Source of the DNA: Terribacillus sp. FSL K6-0262
Lineage (GTDB): Bacteria > Bacillota > Bacilli > Bacillales > Amphibacillaceae
NCBI RefSeq assembly: GCF_037977385.1
Contig: NZ_CP150277.1
Coordinates: forward strand, 3,015,001 to 3,079,000
Length of the DNA: 64,000 nucleotides
Direction: 5' to 3'
Both the position numbers and the translations under genes were made by a program. This document shows, in pieces, positions 1 through 9,720 of this stretch (position 1 is its first letter; each line of letters starts with the position of its first letter). Below the pieces are notes generated by a model, which ran no database searches, was not told the origin of the DNA, and saw only the letters and a list, made by a program, of their open reading frames with translations.

Positions 1-49
1 GGTTACCATCATTTTGGATAGTTCGGATCGACCAAACAAGGAAGCGTGA
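1..49 (+). CDS. dtd: D-aminoacyl-tRNA deacylase, C-terminal end only
   Basis: The window opens inside a reading frame (codons from position 2) that ends VTIILDSSDRPNKEA-stop. The VTIILD string matches the usual end of D-aminoacyl-tRNA deacylase (GPVT-I-ID), the enzyme that hydrolyses D-amino acids off mischarged tRNA in the cytosol. In B. subtilis dtd lies just upstream of hisS, so position agrees. Only about 15 codons are visible, so the call rests on one short motif plus synteny. The tail after the motif looks several residues longer than usual. Confidence 0.55.
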   Translation, partial: VTIILDSSDRPNKEA

Positions 50-123
50 AGCTTTCTTGTTGTTTAGAAATCGTGCGGAATGTGAATACTAGTTGAGAAA
101 AAACAACAAAAGGTGTGATCGGC

Positions 124-294
124 TTGCGAGGCAGTGACGCACAGCAGCATGTTTTCGCAGCATCCCGGCTGGATGCAATCCGGCTCAGGGGTGAACCTGC
201 TTCCCTTGAGGAAGACTTGCTGATACCGCATATGGGTGAATTGCCAGAAGGCACGGAACGAAAAAAATTACAAGAACGGCTAAAACAATCTTGA
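124..294 (+). CDS. Small hypothetical protein (56 aa) between dtd and hisS
   Basis: This short ORF starts at TTG 124, with an AAAGGTGTGAT ribosome-binding site ending about 6-8 nt upstream. It encodes a charged protein without membrane segments, with residues such as RLDAIRLRGEPAS and a C-terminal ERKKLQERLKQS helix-like tail. The codon pattern and good SD suggest a real gene. I do not recognise the family. B. subtilis has a small gene of unknown function (yrzK) at this place, but I cannot confirm homology. Its TGA stop is part of the TTGACA -35 box of the hisS promoter. GTG 115 is an alternative start, but lies too close to the SD. Confidence 0.5.
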   Translation: MRGSDAQQHVFAASRLDAIRLRGEPASLEEDLLIPHMGELPEGTERKKLQERLKQS

Positions 295-320
295 CAATCT
301 TTCTTACAAACAGGTACTAT
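291..320 (+). promoter_or_regulatory. Sigma-A promoter of the hisS-aspS T-box transcript
   Basis: TTGACA at 291-296, an 18-nt spacer, then TACTAT at 315-320. Transcription from here would start near 326 and include the whole T-box leader. The -35 box overlaps the stop codon of the preceding small ORF. Confidence 0.65.
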
Positions 321-325
321 TATTA

Positions 326-582
326 CAATCTAAAGAAACCGGAAATCCATCGAGGGAAAGAGTAAGTCGAAATCACTGTGGACAGAGACCAGGCGTCCTA
401 GGCTGCAAGCGCCCGGCACAGCTTCGAACTGAAAGACATTCCTTAGGAGCACTGTCGAACAATGCAGTAGGCAGTGACGTAGCAGGCGTTAACTGACCAA
501 GGTGGGGTACAGGGCTGTATCCAACTAGGGTGGCAACGCGGGAAGAACTCCCGTCCCTTGAATGAAGGGACGGGGGTTCTTT
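326..582 (+). promoter_or_regulatory. T-box leader of hisS-aspS, Asp-type specifier
   Basis: This tRNA-sensing leader has the conserved T-box sequence AGGGTGGCAACGCG at 527-540 and a downstream terminator. The specifier is read as GAC (Asp) at 435-437 in the context GAAA-GAC-A. The alaS leader in this window uses the same context (GAAA-GCT-A), which anchors the reading. The antiterminator bulge is TGGC, which pairs with a GCCA acceptor end; bacterial tRNA-Asp carries G73, whereas tRNA-His carries C73. The leader therefore appears to sense uncharged tRNA-Asp although hisS is the first gene. A CAT (His) triplet overlaps the specifier by one base (437-439). Confidence 0.85.
545..582 (+). terminator. 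T-box regulated terminator before hisS
   Basis: GAACTCCCGTCCCTT and AAGGGACGGGGGTTC pair around a short loop and are followed by TTT. The 5' arm directly follows the T-box sequence, so it can form the alternative antiterminator when uncharged tRNA is bound. Confidence 0.8.
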
Positions 583-635
583 GTCGTTATTTTTAGGAAT
601 CCGGGGATTGGGTCATTAGTCGAGGAGGTTATGAA

Positions 636-1928
636 ATGGAGATGAAAGCGCCAAGAGGTACGCAGGATATTTTGCCTGGTACATCTGAAAAATGGCAGTA
701 TGCCGAACAAGTCCTGACGGATCTGGCAAGCAGATTCAACTACAAGGAAATAAGGGTGCCGATTTTTGAACATACAGAGTTGTTCCTTCGCGGTGTGGGG
801 GAAACAACGGATATCGTGCAGAAGGAAATGTACACATTCAAGGATAAAGGGGACCGCAGCCTGACGCTGAGACCGGAAGGAACGGCGTCCGTCGTTCGCG
901 CTTATGTACAGAATAAGCTGTATGGTCTGCCTGAGCAGCCGACGAAGCTGTTTTATCATGGGCCAATGTTCCGTTATGAACGGCCGCAGCAGGGACGGAT
1001 GCGTCAATTCGTTCAATTCGGTGTCGAAGCGCTGGGGAGTGAGGATCCGGCGATCGATGCGGAAGTGATCAGCCTGGCGATGAGTGGTTACCAGCAGCTT
1101 GGCTTGAAGTCCTTGAAACTTATCATCAATACGCTTGGAGATAAAGAAAGCCGTGATGCACATCGCACAGCTTTGATCGATCATTTCACACCTGTCAAAG
1201 AAGAACTATGCAGCGACTGCCAGACCCGTCTGGAAAAGAATCCGCTGCGTATACTCGATTGTAAAAAAGACCGTGAGCACCCGAAAGTGAAAAGTGCACC
1301 ATCCATACATGATTATCTTAACGAAGGATCCAGAGCGTACTTTGACGCTGTAAAAGAAAACCTGGATGCGATCGGAATCGCTTATGAGGTTGATCCGAAT
1401 CTGGTAAGGGGCTTGGATTACTACAACCATACAGCATTCGAAATCATGAGTGACGCAGAAGGTTTCGGTGCCCTGACAACACTTACTGGCGGCGGCCGTT
1501 ATAACGGGCTTGTCGAAGAAGTCGGGGGCCCATCGACTCCAGGTATCGGTTTTGCACTGAGTATCGAGCGTCTGTTATTTGCCCTTGAAGCAGAAGGTGT
1601 GGAACTTCCTGTCAAAACGGGAACAGACGTGTATGTCGTGGCACTTGGGGAAGAAGCTGTCCAAAAAGAAGCGGTGAGACTGACCTATCAGCTGCGCTTG
1701 GCGGGCGTGACCGCGGATAAAGATTATTTAGGCAAGAAAATGAAGGGCCAATTCAAAGCTGCTGATCGGCAGCAAGCAAAATTTGTTGTCGTACTCGGTG
1801 AAGACGAGCTGCAAAAAGGTGTCATTTCCTTGCGTAATATGCAGGATGGACAGCAAACCGAGGTGGCAATCACCGAAGCTGTCGATGCGATCAAAGAACA
1901 GTTGGATGGAGGAAAAGCAGATGAGTGA
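636..1928 (+). CDS. hisS: Histidyl-tRNA synthetase
   Basis: Class II aminoacyl-tRNA synthetase that charges tRNA-His in the cytosol. The 430-aa length is normal. The N-terminal [13 protein letters not shown] start, class II motif 2 at residues about 110-126 ([15 protein letters not shown]), the histidine-binding [14 protein letters not shown] segment near residue 258, and a motif 3 region ending [15 protein letters not shown] are all present, followed by the C-terminal anticodon-binding domain. GAGGAGGT lies about 8 nt before the ATG. It overlaps aspS by 8 nt, so the two synthetases are co-transcribed behind the T-box leader and probably translationally coupled. Confidence 0.96.
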   Translation: MEMKAPRGTQDILPGTSEKWQYAEQVLTDLASRFNYKEIRVPIFEHTELFLRGVGETTDIVQKEMYTFKDKGDRSLTLRPEGTASVVRAYVQNKLYGLPEQPTKLFYHGPMFRYERPQQGRMRQFVQFGVEALGSEDPAIDAEVISLAMSGYQQLGLKSLKLIINTLGDKESRDAHRTALIDHFTPVKEELCSDCQTRLEKNPLRILDCKKDREHPKVKSAPSIHDYLNEGSRAYFDAVKENLDAIGIAYEVDPNLVRGLDYYNHTAFEIMSDAEGFGALTTLTGGGRYNGLVEEVGGPSTPGIGFALSIERLLFALEAEGVELPVKTGTDVYVVALGEEAVQKEAVRLTYQLRLAGVTADKDYLGKKMKGQFKAADRQQAKFVVVLGEDELQKGVISLRNMQDGQQTEVAITEAVDAIKEQLDGGKADE

Positions 1929-3708
1929 AAGACAAAAGGCAGGTCTGCTGCGAACGAGTCATGCAGGCGAGACGGTGACTATCAAAGGATGGGTGCAGAA
2001 ACGGCGTGATTTGGGCGGATTGATCTTTGCTGATATCCGGGACCGTTCCGGAATCGTGCAGGTCGTTTTCAATCCTGATGTATCGAAGGAAGCATTGGAA
2101 ATCGCAGAGCAAATCCGTTCCGAATTCGTTGTCAGTGTGACAGGTGAAGTTGTGGAAAGGGAAGAAGCAACGAAGAACCCGAACATGGCGACTGGTGATA
2201 TCGAAATCGCTGCCGGGGAGATAGTCATCCTGAATAAGGCGAAAAGTCCGGCATTCCAAATCGAGGATGAGGTGGATGCATCCGAGGATGTGCGTTTGAA
2301 GTACCGCTATCTTGATTTGCGCAGAAAGCCTCTTCAGGAAACATTCCGCCTTCGTCATCAGGCGACACAGGCTATCCGCAACTTCCTTAATGAAGAGGAA
2401 TTTTATGAAATGGAAACACCGATGCTGACGAAAAGCACCCCGGAAGGAGCACGTGACTATCTTGTACCGAGCCGTGTGCATCCAGGGGAGTTCTACGCCC
2501 TTCCGCAGTCACCGCAGCTCTTCAAACAGCTGCTGATGATTTCGGGCTTCGAGAAATATTATCAGATTGCCCGCTGCTTCCGTGACGAAGACCTGCGTGC
2601 GGACCGTCAGCCTGAATTCACTCAAATCGACATCGAAACCAGCTTCATGTCCACAGAAGATATCATCGACATGACAGAGCGGATGATGCAACGTGTCATG
2701 AAAGAAGTGAAGGATGTGGATATTCAAGTGCCATTCCCGCGGCTGCCTTATGCAGAAGCAATGGAACGATTCGGCTCCGATAAGCCGGATACACGTTTCG
2801 GCCTTGAGCTTGTCGATGTGAGGGAAGCGGTGAAATCTGCTGAATTCAAAGTGTTCCAGGATGCCATCCAAAATGGCGGCCGTGTCAGCGCGATCAATGT
2901 AAAAGGCCAGGCTGCGAATTTCTCGCGCAAGGATATCGATGCCTTGACTGAATTTGTCAAAATTTACGGGGCAAAAGGACTTGCTTGGGTCAAGGTCGAG
3001 GAAGACGGCTCCTTGAAAGGACCGATTGCCAAATTCCTAGATGATTCCGTCCAAGGACAGTTGAAGGAAGTACTTTCCGCAGAAGCCGGGGATTTGCTTG
3101 TATTTGTTGCCGATAAGACGAAAGTGGTCTTCGATAGCCTGGGAGCATTGAGAAGCAAGCTTGGCCGCGATCTTGGTCTGATCGACGAATCGCTGTTCAA
3201 CTTCCTTTGGGTGACGGATTGGCCGCTATTCGAATATGACGAAGAGGAAGGTCGCTATTACGCTGCCCATCACCCATTCACCATGCCGGCTGCGGCAGAT
3301 ATCGATAAGCTGGAAACAGATCCAGCCTCCGTCAAAGCGGAAGCATATGATATCGTCCTGAATGGTTATGAGCTTGGAGGCGGTTCTCAGCGTATTTACC
3401 AGATGGATCTGCAAAATCGGATGTTCGAGGTGCTGGGATTCACGAAGGAAGAAGCACAGGAGCAGTTCGGCTTCCTATTGGACGCCCTGGAATCCGGTGC
3501 GCCTCCACACGGCGGTATTGCATTGGGTTATGATCGTTTCATCATGCTTTTATCCGGCAGCACAAACCTTCGGGACACCATCTTGTTCCCGAAAACAGCG
3601 TCGGCGACGGATCCATTGACGGATGCGCCTGATCCAGTGAGCAAGAAGCAGCTTGATGAGCTTCACTTGGATATCCAGAAAAAAACGGCAGGACAGGAAG
3701 CGCAGTAG
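1921..3708 (+). CDS. aspS: Aspartyl-tRNA synthetase
   Basis: Bacterial-type class II synthetase for tRNA-Asp, 595 aa. It shows an N-terminal OB-fold anticodon-binding domain ([26 protein letters not shown]), motif 2 ([18 protein letters not shown]), the GAD insertion domain typical of bacterial AspRS, and motif 3 ([15 protein letters not shown]). The frame is open upstream, but ATG 1921 is chosen because GGAGG lies 8 nt before it and the protein then begins in the usual place. It overlaps the end of hisS. Whether it also charges tRNA-Asn cannot be judged here. The T-box upstream appears tuned to this enzyme's tRNA. Confidence 0.96.
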   Translation: MSERQKAGLLRTSHAGETVTIKGWVQKRRDLGGLIFADIRDRSGIVQVVFNPDVSKEALEIAEQIRSEFVVSVTGEVVEREEATKNPNMATGDIEIAAGEIVILNKAKSPAFQIEDEVDASEDVRLKYRYLDLRRKPLQETFRLRHQATQAIRNFLNEEEFYEMETPMLTKSTPEGARDYLVPSRVHPGEFYALPQSPQLFKQLLMISGFEKYYQIARCFRDEDLRADRQPEFTQIDIETSFMSTEDIIDMTERMMQRVMKEVKDVDIQVPFPRLPYAEAMERFGSDKPDTRFGLELVDVREAVKSAEFKVFQDAIQNGGRVSAINVKGQAANFSRKDIDALTEFVKIYGAKGLAWVKVEEDGSLKGPIAKFLDDSVQGQLKEVLSAEAGDLLVFVADKTKVVFDSLGALRSKLGRDLGLIDESLFNFLWVTDWPLFEYDEEEGRYYAAHHPFTMPAAADIDKLETDPASVKAEAYDIVLNGYELGGGSQRIYQMDLQNRMFEVLGFTKEEAQEQFGFLLDALESGAPPHGGIALGYDRFIMLLSGSTNLRDTILFPKTASATDPLTDAPDPVSKKQLDELHLDIQKKTAGQEAQ

Positions 3709-3721
3709 ATAGACTTTCCAG

Positions 3722-3750
3722 TTGAAAACTCGTTCCATCCATGCTAATAT
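3722..3750 (+). promoter_or_regulatory. Sigma-A promoter of 6S RNA
   Basis: TTGAAA at 3722-3727, a 17-nt spacer and TAATAT at 3745-3750. The predicted start near 3757 coincides with the beginning of the 6S RNA closing stem region. Confidence 0.65.
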
Positions 3751-3756
3751 AGTTGC

Positions 3757-3955
3757 ATAGTCAAATAGCAATCCTGATGTGTACGTTCTTCATATGTTTT
3801 GACCGAACACGATGAAGTACGGGAGCCCGATCGTCTTCACGCGGCATGCAAGCCTCCATGGAGTGGACGCATAAAGTGTGAATCAGGGCACCCACCTGCC
3901 GAGAGCGGGTTCAAAACTTCAATAGGACGGCACGATCGGGATTGCTATTTTCCGT
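3757..3955 (+). ncRNA. bsrA: 6S RNA (Bacillus 6S-1/bsrA type)
   Basis: 6S RNA binds sigma-A RNA polymerase holoenzyme by mimicking an open promoter and dampens transcription in stationary phase. The ends form a perfect 12-bp closing stem (AAATAGCAATCC at 3763-3774 with GGATTGCTATTT at 3939-3950). The interior carries segments I recall from Bacillus 6S-1, such as CGGCATGCAAGCCT and GGGTTCAAAACTTC. The length (about 195 nt) and position directly after aspS match B. subtilis bsrA. The exact 5' and 3' ends are inferred from the promoter and the stem. Confidence 0.88.
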
Positions 3956-3965
3956 TAAAATGAAC

Positions 3966-4008
3966 AAAGCAGCACACACCCTCCATGGGCATGTGCTGCT
4001 TTTTATTT
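3966..4008. terminator. Bidirectional terminator between 6S RNA and the rsfA-like gene
   Basis: An 11-bp stem (3966-3976 with 3992-4002) is followed on the plus strand by a T-rich run (TTTTTATTT). It lies between convergent units and overlaps the stop codon of the minus-strand gene, so it probably serves both; the T run is better on the plus side. Confidence 0.75.
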
Positions 4009-4743
4009 AGCCACTTGTTCCAAGTTGCCGTTTTTGTCCATTCTGAAAGCAGGGGATGCGAAAGTGTCCTTATCATCAAAGATGACCATCTTCCGTGCCC
4101 GGTCCATGATTTGGATGAGCACTTGATAATCTTCTTTCATGGTTTTCAGCTGATTTTTCAGGCTTTCGCATTCTTCCTTGAGCTGCTCGTTTTCTTGACG
4201 GAGATGATGGCTCTCGGCTTCCAGATGATGAATGGTCTGCCGGTTCGTTTCACTAGTTTGATAACCTTGCTCCAATGTTTGGAGATAGCTGATGACTTGA
4301 GACAGGTTCAGCGCATCCGGCTGCTTGCCCGAGTCAGTGTCTGTTTTGGTATGTTCACCGACAATGAATGTTTCTTGTGCTATCTCCGCTTCGAATCGAG
4401 CGGTCTCTTCATCCATTGTAATCGGGAATGCTTGTTGTCTTTCAGCAGCGTTCATTACTGGCGTTTTTGGCTGCACTTGTGCAGAAGCTGTTTTTTGAGA
4501 TCTTTGTTCTGCGCGCTTTTTTTCTTTTCGCTGGCGTTTGGCAATCGCAACGGCTTGTTCGTAACGGCTGCGGATTTCAGCATTCCAGCGGAAGCCGCAA
4601 GCTGCCGACGTGCGGTTCAGTTTGTCGCCGACTTCATCAAAAGCTTTCAGCTGTGTGCTGCCTTCCCGGATATGCCGCAGGACGGTCTCGGCCAGCAATA
4701 AGTCGTCTTCATGACTCCATGCGTCTTGTCTTACTTTAACCAT
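4003..4743 (-). CDS. RsfA-family Myb/SANT-like transcriptional regulator
   Basis: The protein (246 aa) begins MVKVRQDAWSHEDDLLLAE and carries a Myb/SANT-like DNA-binding segment over residues about 5-60 (HIREGSTQLKAFDEVG, LNRTSAACGFRWN). A basic Lys/Arg-rich stretch and a long coiled coil (residues about 140-210) rich in Glu, Gln and Leu follow. This is the plan of B. subtilis RsfA, a prespore regulator that fine-tunes sigma-F-dependent genes, and of its paralogue YlbO. ATG 4743 is preferred over GTG 4755 because GGAG lies at a suitable distance. Which paralogue it is cannot be decided. It occupies the place where B. subtilis has tcdA. Confidence 0.75.
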   Translation of the reverse strand: MVKVRQDAWSHEDDLLLAETVLRHIREGSTQLKAFDEVGDKLNRTSAACGFRWNAEIRSRYEQAVAIAKRQRKEKKRAEQRSQKTASAQVQPKTPVMNAAERQQAFPITMDEETARFEAEIAQETFIVGEHTKTDTDSGKQPDALNLSQVISYLQTLEQGYQTSETNRQTIHHLEAESHHLRQENEQLKEECESLKNQLKTMKEDYQVLIQIMDRARKMVIFDDKDTFASPAFRMDKNGNLEQVAK

Positions 4744-4848
4744 TGGGACTAACACTCCATTTCTTATCTGTTAATCTACAAACATAGATAGTGATGAAAA
4801 CTGTTAGCCCCATTGTTGCCGTTGAATGCCGGGTATATACATGCAACG

Positions 4849-6117
4849 TCATTTTCTTTTTGATACGCGTTCATAGACTTGTTTGAGTGCTTGTTCGAAT
4901 TTGCCCGTGTCGATTGGCTCATAATATCGTCTGTTCTTCAATAAATCAGGCAGGTACTGCTGTTCCACCCATGCTCCTGGATAATCATGGGGGTATCGAT
5001 AGCCGACACCGCGTCCAAGATGCTTTGCACCTTGATAATGGGCATCCTTCAAGTGCGCGGGTACTTCGCCGACCTTGCCGGAACGGATATCCGACAGGGC
5101 GGCATTGATGCCTTTATATGCGCTGTTCGATTTCGGGGATAGACAAAGCTCTACGATGGCATTCGCCAAAGGAATGCGAGCTTCCGGAAAGCCGACTCGT
5201 TCAGCGGCTTCCACAGCAGCCAATGTCCGCGGCCCTGCTTGCGGGTTAGCCAGACCGATATCTTCATAGGCACACACGATCATCCGGCGTCCGATGCTAT
5301 CCAGGTCGCCGGCTTCAATCAAACGCGCCAGATAATGCAGGGCTGCATTCACGTCGCTGCCGCGTATCGACTTCTGAAATGCACTCAGCACGTCATAATG
5401 GGCATCCCCATCTTTATCATGGGAAAAGCTCTTTTTTTGCATGCAGGCTTCTGCCACTCCCAAATCGATCTGGACAATATCATCCTTTGCTGGCGTGGAA
5501 TAAGCAGCAAGCTCCAAACCGTTCAGCGCTGCCCGCAAATCCCCGCCTGATGCACTTGCGAAATGATCCAGTGCCTCAGTCGTGATGTCGAGCTGCATGC
5601 CGCCCAGCCCTTGGCCGGGATCGAGCACCGCTCGCTGGAGCGCTTCTTTTACATCGGAAGGTTCCAGGCTGTGAAGCTCGAACAAATGACATCGGCTCCG
5701 GATCGCCGGATTTATAGAATGATAGGGATTGCTTGTCGTACAGCCGATCAAGGTAATCAAATTACTCTCGACATGGGGCAGGAGGAAGTCCTGCTTTGCT
5801 TTGTCCAGTCGATGGACCTCATCCAGTATAAGGACAAGCTGACCGCTCATCTTCGCTTCTTCCACGGCGATTTCCATGTCCTTTTTCTTATCCACCACTG
5901 CATTCAGCAGCTTGTACCGGATTTGGACGCTGGAGGCAAGCGCAATTGCCATCGACGTTTTTCCTGTGCCCGGCGGACCGTACAGGATCATCGAGCTCAA
6001 TCGGTCTGCCTCCACCATCCGGCGGATCATCTTGCCTTCCCCGACGAGATGCTTCTGTCCGATGATTTGGCTGATATCCTTTGGCCGCATACGGTATGCT
6101 AATGGTTGTCTGACCAT
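4849..6117 (-). CDS. rarA: Replication-associated recombination protein A (AAA+ ATPase)
   Basis: RarA/MgsA is a clamp-loader-like AAA+ ATPase acting at stalled replication forks. The 422-aa product opens with the RarA signature (PLAYRMRP, ISQIIGQKHL), has Walker A GPPGTGKTS at residues 47-55, Walker B LILDEVHRLDKAKQDFLLP near residue 95, and the family C-terminal tetramerisation domain (AYEDIGLANPQA; HYPHDYPGAWV-type segment near the end). GGAGG precedes the ATG. It is divergent from cymR, as in B. subtilis (yrvN-cymR). Confidence 0.95.
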   Translation of the reverse strand: MVRQPLAYRMRPKDISQIIGQKHLVGEGKMIRRMVEADRLSSMILYGPPGTGKTSMAIALASSVQIRYKLLNAVVDKKKDMEIAVEEAKMSGQLVLILDEVHRLDKAKQDFLLPHVESNLITLIGCTTSNPYHSINPAIRSRCHLFELHSLEPSDVKEALQRAVLDPGQGLGGMQLDITTEALDHFASASGGDLRAALNGLELAAYSTPAKDDIVQIDLGVAEACMQKKSFSHDKDGDAHYDVLSAFQKSIRGSDVNAALHYLARLIEAGDLDSIGRRMIVCAYEDIGLANPQAGPRTLAAVEAAERVGFPEARIPLANAIVELCLSPKSNSAYKGINAALSDIRSGKVGEVPAHLKDAHYQGAKHLGRGVGYRYPHDYPGAWVEQQYLPDLLKNRRYYEPIDTGKFEQALKQVYERVSKRK

Positions 6118-6275
6118 AATAATTCCTCCATCCTGTTTCTGCTTGTCTTAGCGTATCCAGCCATCGGGGAAAATGCAAGCCACTTGCTATCCATGTTATA
6201 ATATTTTCTGGTATAATAATCGTTATTGTTTTGGAAACCGAACATTACAGAGGCAGTTATGAGGAGTTTTAAGAG

Positions 6276-6695
6276 ATGAAGATATCGACTAAAGGACGAT
6301 ATGGATTGACTATCATGATCGCATTGGGAAAGCATTATGGAGAAGGACCAGTCTCTTTGAAGACCATTGCGACAGAAAATAAATTGTCCGAGCATTATTT
6401 GGAGCAGCTTGCTGCACCCCTGCGTAATGCCTGTCTGGTGAAAAGCATACGCGGCGCCAAGGGCGGCTATATGCTGGCATCGCCGCCGTCGGATATCACG
6501 GCCGGTGATATCATCCGGACGCTCGAGGGGCCGATTACGCCAGTCGAGGGGATCGAAGAAGAGGAGCCGGCGAAGCAGCAGCTTTGGCTGCGCATCAGGG
6601 ATGCAGTGAGGGACGTATTGGATACGACGACTTTAGAGGATCTTTGCCGTCATGGGGATGACGAAAACAAAGATCCATATATGTTCTATATTTAA
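6276..6695 (+). CDS. cymR: Rrf2-family regulator of cysteine metabolism, CymR
   Basis: A 139-aa winged-helix Rrf2 protein starting MKISTKGRYGLTIMIALG. It has the HTH-containing region LKTIATENKLSEHYLEQL and the wing segment VKSIRGAKGGYMLASPP. It lacks the three clustered cysteines that bind the Fe-S cluster in IscR, as expected for CymR, which senses cysteine supply through a complex with CysK. It lies 15 nt upstream of a cysteine desulfurase, matching B. subtilis cymR-yrvO-mnmA. Upstream AT-rich sequence holds two TATAAT-like hexamers (6197-6202, 6212-6217), but neither has a good -35 box. Confidence 0.88.
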   Translation: MKISTKGRYGLTIMIALGKHYGEGPVSLKTIATENKLSEHYLEQLAAPLRNACLVKSIRGAKGGYMLASPPSDITAGDIIRTLEGPITPVEGIEEEEPAKQQLWLRIRDAVRDVLDTTTLEDLCRHGDDENKDPYMFYI

Positions 6696-6710
6696 TGGAG
6701 GCAAGCAGTT

Positions 6711-7859
6711 ATGAAACCAATCTATCTTGATCACGCGGCAACATCACCGATGCATCCAGACGTCATCCAGGCCATGATCCCGGTGATGGAGGGCACATTC
6801 GGCAACCCATCCAGTGTCCATGCATTCGGCAGGGAAGCACGTCACATCGTGGATGTAGCGCGTGAGAAGGTTGCAGCAAGCATTGGTGCAACGGATAAAC
6901 AGATCATCTTCACAAGTGGAGGCACCGAAGCGGATAATATGGCACTTATCGGTGTGGCGAACGCCTGCCGTGAACAAGGCAAGCATATTATTACAACTGC
7001 AATCGAGCATCATGCTACACTACATGCAGCCAACTATCTGGAAAGCCAAGGCTTCGAGGTTACGTATTTGCCGGCAGATGCATCGGGAGCGATCAAGCTG
7101 GCCGACCTGCAAGCGGCACTGCGTCCGGACACGATACTTGTATCCGTGATGATGATCAATAATGAAACAGGTGTCATGCAGCCGATTCAGGCGATCGGTG
7201 ACTTGCTGCAATCACACCCTGCCTATTTCCATACAGATGCGGTCCAAGCCTATGGCACGGAAGAGATCGATGTCGATGCATTGGGTGTTGATCTTTTAAG
7301 CATGTCTGCTCATAAGATCAATGGTCCTAAAGGAATCGGAGCTTTGTATGTGAGGGATGGGGTGCGCATCAAACCGATCACCTATGGCGGTGAGCAGGAG
7401 CGCAAACGCCGGGCAGGTACAGAGAATGTCGCTTCCATTGCGGGCTTCGGCAAGGCTGCCGAATTGGCTGTGCAAAAGCGGGCAGAAAGAAGGGCTTCTT
7501 ATCAGCAGCTTCAGGATGCGTTCGTTTCCGAGCTTCAGCTTGCAGGTATCGATTTTTCGATCAATGGCGGGGCATCTCAGCGATCTGCTGGGATAGTCAA
7601 CATCAGTTTTCCGGGAACGAATGTCGAGTCTTTGCTGATGAATTTCGATTTGTCCGGTGTGACGGCATCCAGCGGCAGTGCCTGCACAGCAGGTTCTGTT
7701 GATCCATCGCATGTCTTGAAGACGATGTACGGCGAGGATGAGCGTGTCACGAACAGTATCCGCTTCAGCTTCGGATACGGCAATACAGTTGAATCTGTCG
7801 CAGAGGCTGCCCAGACAGTCGCTGCTATCATAAAACGTCTGACAAAAGGAAAGGAGTGA
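6711..7859 (+). CDS. Cysteine desulfurase (YrvO/IscS-type)
   Basis: A PLP-dependent enzyme that removes sulfur from cysteine as a persulfide. The 382-aa protein has the class V fold opening IYLDHAATSPMHP, the cofactor lysine in SAHKINGPKG (K202), and the persulfide-forming cysteine in SSGSACTAGS (C325). It is 3 nt upstream of mnmA. In B. subtilis the equivalent YrvO hands sulfur to MnmA for tRNA 2-thiouridine, and this is the likely role here. The co-directional cymR suggests the unit responds to cysteine availability. Other IscS roles, such as Fe-S assembly, are possible but less likely since no iscU neighbours it. Confidence 0.93.
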   Translation: MKPIYLDHAATSPMHPDVIQAMIPVMEGTFGNPSSVHAFGREARHIVDVAREKVAASIGATDKQIIFTSGGTEADNMALIGVANACREQGKHIITTAIEHHATLHAANYLESQGFEVTYLPADASGAIKLADLQAALRPDTILVSVMMINNETGVMQPIQAIGDLLQSHPAYFHTDAVQAYGTEEIDVDALGVDLLSMSAHKINGPKGIGALYVRDGVRIKPITYGGEQERKRRAGTENVASIAGFGKAAELAVQKRAERRASYQQLQDAFVSELQLAGIDFSINGGASQRSAGIVNISFPGTNVESLLMNFDLSGVTASSGSACTAGSVDPSHVLKTMYGEDERVTNSIRFSFGYGNTVESVAEAAQTVAAIIKRLTKGKE

Positions 7860-8978
<1,119 letters not shown>

Positions 8979-8982
8979 AGCA

Positions 8983-9010
8983 GAAACCCTTGTCTTATGG
9001 CAAGGGTTTC
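8983..9010 (+). other. Perfect hairpin without T run after mnmA
   Basis: GAAACCCTTG at 8983-8992 pairs with CAAGGGTTTC at 9001-9010. No U tract follows, and the RBS of the TPR gene begins 8 nt later, so this is not a typical intrinsic terminator. It may be a processing or partial attenuation site. A near-identical hairpin follows lepA at 46744-46777. Confidence 0.5.
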
Positions 9011-9032
9011 CCTTACATAGAGGAGTGGAACA

Positions 9033-9707
9033 ATGGATCATATCAAATTAGGAATCGAGGCTTTGCAGCAGCAGGATCTCGAGGGTGCTGCCAAGCATTT
9101 CAATGCAGCGATAGAGGAACGGCCCAACGATCCTGTCGGCTATATCAATTTTGGCAATCTGCTGATGCGGATGAATGAACTGGAGAAGGCAGAGCGATTT
9201 TTCCAGCGTGCCATCGAATTGGATGAAAAAGCTGCAACAGCCTATTACGGGCTGGGAAGTTTGTATTATACTGGTGAGATGTACGAAAAAGCGATCCAGC
9301 AGCTGATGGAAGCAGTGAAGCTTGGGTTGGATGAAGGAGATGTCCATTATTTGCTGGGTATGTCCCTGCAGCAGACTGGCAAGGAGAAACTGGCATTGCC
9401 TTATCTCCAGCGAGCGGCGGAGCTCGAAGAACGGGATGCTGCCATCGTCTTTCAATATGGTTTGGCACTGGCGAACGGAGGAGAGGTCGATACCGCTCAA
9501 AAAGTTTTGCTCGATCTGCTGGAATGGAGTCCGAACCACAGTGATGCCCTTTATAATGTAGGGGTTGCTTATTTGTATCAGCAGCAGCTTGAAAAAGCAC
9601 TTGAATACATGGAAAAAGCGCTGCAAGCGCAGCCGGACCATGAGATGGCCATGCATGGCAAGGCACAGATTGAATTGATCATGGAGCAAATCGAGAACGA
9701 AGAGTAA
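9033..9707 (+). CDS. TPR-repeat protein (YrrB-like)
   Basis: The 224-aa soluble protein is built almost wholly of tetratricopeptide repeats of about 34 residues, for example AAKHFNAAIEERPNDPVGYI, LEKAERFFQRAIELDEKAAT and LEKALEYMEKALQAQPDHE, with the usual small/aromatic TPR positions. TPR proteins are protein-binding scaffolds; no catalytic motif is seen and the partner is unknown. B. subtilis yrrB sits at the same place, between mnmA and recD2. GAGGAG lies 8 nt before the ATG. It is 13 nt upstream of recD2, so the two are probably co-transcribed. Confidence 0.85.
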   Translation: MDHIKLGIEALQQQDLEGAAKHFNAAIEERPNDPVGYINFGNLLMRMNELEKAERFFQRAIELDEKAATAYYGLGSLYYTGEMYEKAIQQLMEAVKLGLDEGDVHYLLGMSLQQTGKEKLALPYLQRAAELEERDAAIVFQYGLALANGGEVDTAQKVLLDLLEWSPNHSDALYNVGVAYLYQQQLEKALEYMEKALQAQPDHEMAMHGKAQIELIMEQIENEE

Positions 9708-9720
9708 GGAGCACAGGCGC

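Noticed and set aside
9..254. Minus-strand 81-codon frame at the window start
   Set aside because: It runs opposite the dtd end and the small ORF at 124-294, and has no SD before its start.
6184..6217. TTGCTA plus TATAAT as a cymR promoter
   Set aside because: Spacing to the two TATAAT-like hexamers is 7 or 22 nt, not 16-18; left unannotated.
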